Positions 31,999-34,492 of a stretch of 34,492 bases of DNA are shown in pieces; position 1 is the stretch's first letter, and every line of letters starts with the position of its first letter. This stretch comes from Segatella copri (GTDB taxonomy: Bacteria; Bacteroidota; Bacteroidia; Bacteroidales; Bacteroidaceae). A program made the translations under genes and the position numbers. Below the pieces are notes generated by a model, which saw only the letters and a list, made by a program, of their open reading frames with translations, ran no database searches and was not told where the DNA came from. Where the stretch lies: positions 1 to 34,492 of the forward strand of contig NZ_JAHOEA010000039.1 in assembly GCF_019127135.1 (NCBI RefSeq), written 5' to 3'.

Positions 31999-32013
31999 TA
32001 GTAAAGCCGCTAA

Positions 32014-34206
32014 ATGAAGGAAAAAGTTATTATATACCAGGTTCTCCCACGACTCTTCGGAAATCAGAATACAACCTGTAAGGAAAATGGTACCATCGAA
32101 GAGAATGGTTGCGGAAAGCTGAATAATTTCTCAGATGAAGTTCTGGCACGCATCCACGATATGGGATTTACACATATTTGGTATACGGGTGTGATTCGTC
32201 ATGCCACTCAGACAAACTACTCTTCTTATGGAATTCCTACTCAGCATGCAGAGGTAGTGAAGGGAAAAGCAGGTTCGCCATATGCTATTACCGACTACTA
32301 TGACATCGATCCAGACTTGGCTGTGAATGTCAGTATGAGAATGAAAGAGTGGGAGCAGCTGATAGAGCGTACTCACAAGGCAGGTATGAAAGTAATCATG
32401 GATTTCGTTCCGAACCATGTAGCCCGAGAGTATCATTCCATTTGCAAACCAACAGGTGTACGGGATTTGGGAGAAGATGATGATCCGAACATGCACTTCT
32501 CTACCAGGAATAATTTCTATTATGCATGGGGCGATTTGGATTTGAATGAAATCCGTCAGTCCAAACCAGAGTTCAAGGCTTTTTCTGCGAAAGATGCCAA
32601 GATTTATGAACCTTATACCGAGAGCCCAGCCAGAGCTACAGGAAACGACCGGTTTGATAACCATCCTGGCTGTAACGACTGGTATGAGACCGTGAAACTC
32701 AATTACGGTGTAGATTACTGTGATGCTGGAGGCAGAAGCTATCATTATGAACCAGTGCCAAACACATGGGGCAAGATGACAGATATCCTCCTCTTCTGGG
32801 CAAGCAAGGGTGTTGATGGTTTCCGCTGTGATATGGCAGAAATGGTGCCAACGGCATTCTGGTCATACGCTACAGGAATATTGAAGGCGAAGTATCCTCA
32901 CATCGTGGTTATCGGCGAGGTTTATGATCCTAACCAGTACCGCAACTATGTAAAGGCTGGTTTCGATTATCTTTATGACAAAGTAGGAATGTATGATTGC
33001 CTGCGTGGCGTGGTTCGTGGTGAGCGTCCGGCAGCCAGTATCACTCACGAGTGGCAGGTAGTGGATGATATCCGCGACCGCATGCTCTATTTCCTTGAGA
33101 ATCATGATGAGCAGCGTATCGCCAGCGATTTCTTCTGTGGCTCAGCCATGAAGGCGATTCCTGCTGCAGCCATGAGTCTCTTCTTCCAGAAGAATCCTTT
33201 CATGCTTTACAGCGGTCAGGAATTCGGCGAGAAGGGAATGGATAAGGAAGGATTCAGCGGCACGGATGGCCGTACCACGATATTCGACTATTGGAGTCCG
33301 GAAACTCTAGCGCATGCCTATCAGGATTCATCTGACTTGGCATTGAGTCAGGAGCAGAAATATCTGGCAGCCACTTATCGCCAGCTTCTTCGTTTCGCCA
33401 ATGAAGAGAAAGCCATCCGCGAGGGTGAGACCTTCGATTTGATGTATGTGAATCCGGGTTCTGAGAATTTCGATCCCCGTACCAATTTCGCCTTCCTTCG
33501 CAAGAAGGATGATGAAGTCATGCTGATAGTGCTCAATTTTGCTCAGGAGGCGCGCCAGTTGCAGGTTTGCATCCCTGGTCATGCTTTCGATTTCTTCCAT
33601 ATTGCTGAAGAGGAGGTGGTTGTAACAGAACTGTTCTCGGGTGGTAAGAAGAAGGTTGAGTTGAAGAAGGATGGCGTATTCCCGATATCAATGGATGCTA
33701 ACGGAGTAAGAATCTATAAATTCAATGTCAAGATGGAGGAAAGTGATATCATATTGAATGAGCATCATAAGGAGGAGTTCCCTCCTGCTCATACGGCAGA
33801 GCATTTGCTCAACCAGCTGATGGTTCGCCTGTTTGGCTGCGATCGCAGCAAGAATGCACATATTGAGCGCAAGAAGAGTAAGATGACTTTCTTAGTCGAT
33901 CATAAGCCTACCCGTCAGGAGGAAAAGGCGATTGAGACGGAAATGAATCGTCTGATAGAGCTTGATATGCCTGTTACTTACGAGTTTGTGGATCGTGACC
34001 ACATTCCGGCTAATGTCAAGTTAGACCGTCTGCCGGATGATGCGAGCGAGACCTTGCGTCTGGTTCGTATCGGTGATTATGATGTTTGTCCATGTATCGG
34101 CAAGCATGTCCGTTCTACAGCCCAGATTGGCAAGTTTGTATTGCTTGGTACCAATTGGGATGAGCATGCGCATTCTTTGCGTATCCGCTTCAAGATTGTT
34201 CAGTAA
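32014..34206 (+). CDS. GH13 alpha-amylase-type glycosidase fused to an AlaX-like tRNA-editing domain
   Basis: One uninterrupted 730-aa frame joins two unrelated domains. Residues 1-570 are a cytosolic GH13 enzyme with no signal peptide. Region I is DFVPNH (130-135), the nucleophile is Asp273 in DGFRCDMAE, the acid/base is Glu302 in VIGEVYDP, and the transition-state Asp is Asp365 in ENHDEQR. A C-terminal beta domain ends near VRIYKF. Residues about 574-730 match the editing/second additional domain of alanyl-tRNA synthetase and AlaX. HTAEH gives His593 and His597, CIGKH gives Cys694 and His698 (the four zinc ligands), and LPDDASETLRLVRIGDYDVCPC lies in between. Met574 could be an internal start for a free editing protein. 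The GH13 part probably acts on alpha-glucans or oligosaccharides, and the second part probably hydrolyses mischarged tRNA(Ala). No frameshift or stop marks the junction. Confidence 0.85.
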   Translation: MKEKVIIYQVLPRLFGNQNTTCKENGTIEENGCGKLNNFSDEVLARIHDMGFTHIWYTGVIRHATQTNYSSYGIPTQHAEVVKGKAGSPYAITDYYDIDPDLAVNVSMRMKEWEQLIERTHKAGMKVIMDFVPNHVAREYHSICKPTGVRDLGEDDDPNMHFSTRNNFYYAWGDLDLNEIRQSKPEFKAFSAKDAKIYEPYTESPARATGNDRFDNHPGCNDWYETVKLNYGVDYCDAGGRSYHYEPVPNTWGKMTDILLFWASKGVDGFRCDMAEMVPTAFWSYATGILKAKYPHIVVIGEVYDPNQYRNYVKAGFDYLYDKVGMYDCLRGVVRGERPAASITHEWQVVDDIRDRMLYFLENHDEQRIASDFFCGSAMKAIPAAAMSLFFQKNPFMLYSGQEFGEKGMDKEGFSGTDGRTTIFDYWSPETLAHAYQDSSDLALSQEQKYLAATYRQLLRFANEEKAIREGETFDLMYVNPGSENFDPRTNFAFLRKKDDEVMLIVLNFAQEARQLQVCIPGHAFDFFHIAEEEVVVTELFSGGKKKVELKKDGVFPISMDANGVRIYKFNVKMEESDIILNEHHKEEFPPAHTAEHLLNQLMVRLFGCDRSKNAHIERKKSKMTFLVDHKPTRQEEKAIETEMNRLIELDMPVTYEFVDRDHIPANVKLDRLPDDASETLRLVRIGDYDVCPCIGKHVRSTAQIGKFVLLGTNWDEHAHSLRIRFKIVQ

Positions 34207-34213
34207 ATAAAAT

Positions 34214-34250
34214 AAGCAGCAATGGAGTAGTAGCCATTGCTGCTTTTTTC
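34214..34250 (+). terminator. Terminator of the GH13-AlaX gene
   Basis: GCAGCAATGG (34216-34225) pairs with CCATTGCTGC (34234-34243) around an 8-nt loop, followed by TTTTTTC. It lies 8 nt after the stop codon. Confidence 0.9.
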
Positions 34251-34309
34251 TTTTATAATTCCTACCTTCTTCTTTCCTTTTCTTTCGTGTACATAAAAGT
34301 TTTTTCTCG

Positions 34310-34391
34310 AAAAAAGTCTCAAAGTCTCATTATTTGTGGCTAAAACCGATGTATATTATTGATATATAATTGTTTATAAAAATGAGACTTT
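34310..34391. repeat. GTCTCA direct and inverted repeats
   Basis: AAAGTCTCATT (34321-34331) and AATGAGACTTT (34381-34391) are perfect 11-bp inverted repeats about 50 nt apart. A further AAAGTCTCA lies just upstream of the first arm. The spacer between them is A/T-rich without an open frame. Confidence 0.55.
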
Positions 34392-34409
34392 TCTGTTTAT
34401 TTTACAAAA

Positions 34410-34451
34410 AGTATCATAGAAGTATCATAAATTCAATAGAAGTATCATAAA
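34410..34451 (+). repeat. Three AGTATCATA direct repeats near the window end
   Basis: AGTATCATA occurs at 34410-34418, 34421-34429 and 34441-34449. The last two lie in a 15-nt exact repeat TAGAAGTATCATAAA with a 20-nt period. No gene is seen from 34251 to the window end. The repeats could be regulator sites upstream of a gene beyond the window or part of an integration site. Confidence 0.6.
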
Positions 34452-34492
34452 ATCTGGCCATCTATTAAGGTAGTCAACTAAAAGTATGACTA

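Noticed and set aside
34410..34451. Possible CRISPR array
   Set aside because: The repeats are only 9-15 nt with spacers of 2-11 nt and no cas genes are present, so it is not a CRISPR array.

Overview
The window looks like a chromosomal stretch from a gut member of the Bacteroidota, most likely Prevotella/Segatella (S. copri-like). Three things suggest this. Promoters follow the Bacteroidota pattern (TTTG or TTGG, a 19-nt spacer, then TAnnTTTG). Most start codons lack Shine-Dalgarno sequences and sit in A/T-rich leaders. The gene order also resembles Bacteroides: ilvD-ilvB-ilvN-acyl-ACP thioesterase-ilvC, the aconitase/citrate synthase pair, an RprXY-like two-component system and a GTPase-degenerate EF-G paralog. 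The species assignment is inference from protein style, not a database result.

Layout. 1-240: palindromic repeat and a terminator from an upstream gene. 241-2841: secreted GH51 arabinofuranosidase. 2842-3262: repeat-rich spacer and ilvD promoter. 3263-9675: branched-chain amino acid genes ilvD, ilvB, ilvN, an acyl-ACP thioesterase and ilvC. A terminator-like attenuator precedes the thioesterase, and ilvC has its own promoter and a long structured leader. 9676-9888: terminators and a three-unit repeat. 9889-13578 (minus): recJ-recQ. 13878-16598 (minus): M24 aminopeptidase and secreted C1-type peptidase. 16807-17658: patatin-like phospholipase. 17801-18475 (minus): trmD. 18807-22417: acn-gltA without icd. 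22720-23091: small two-helix membrane protein. 23122-24258 (minus): hemW. 24486-26648: EF-G-like protein. 26886-29137: sensor kinase and response regulator (RprX/RprY-like). 29199-29396 (minus): small membrane protein. 29587-30754: rpsF-rpsR-rplI. 31037-31924: fabD. 32014-34206: GH13 alpha-amylase-type hydrolase fused to an AlaX-like tRNA-editing domain. 34207-34492: terminator and short direct repeats.

Most genes are housekeeping. The least ordinary items are the GH13-AlaX fusion, the ilvC leader with mutually exclusive pairings, and the EF-G paralog with altered G motifs. Others are a perfect 15-bp inverted repeat holding both -7 boxes of a divergent promoter, a 16-nt motif found three times between genes, and full Shine-Dalgarno sequences before rpsR and rplI. 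No CRISPR array, tRNA, rRNA, prophage or intact insertion sequence was seen.
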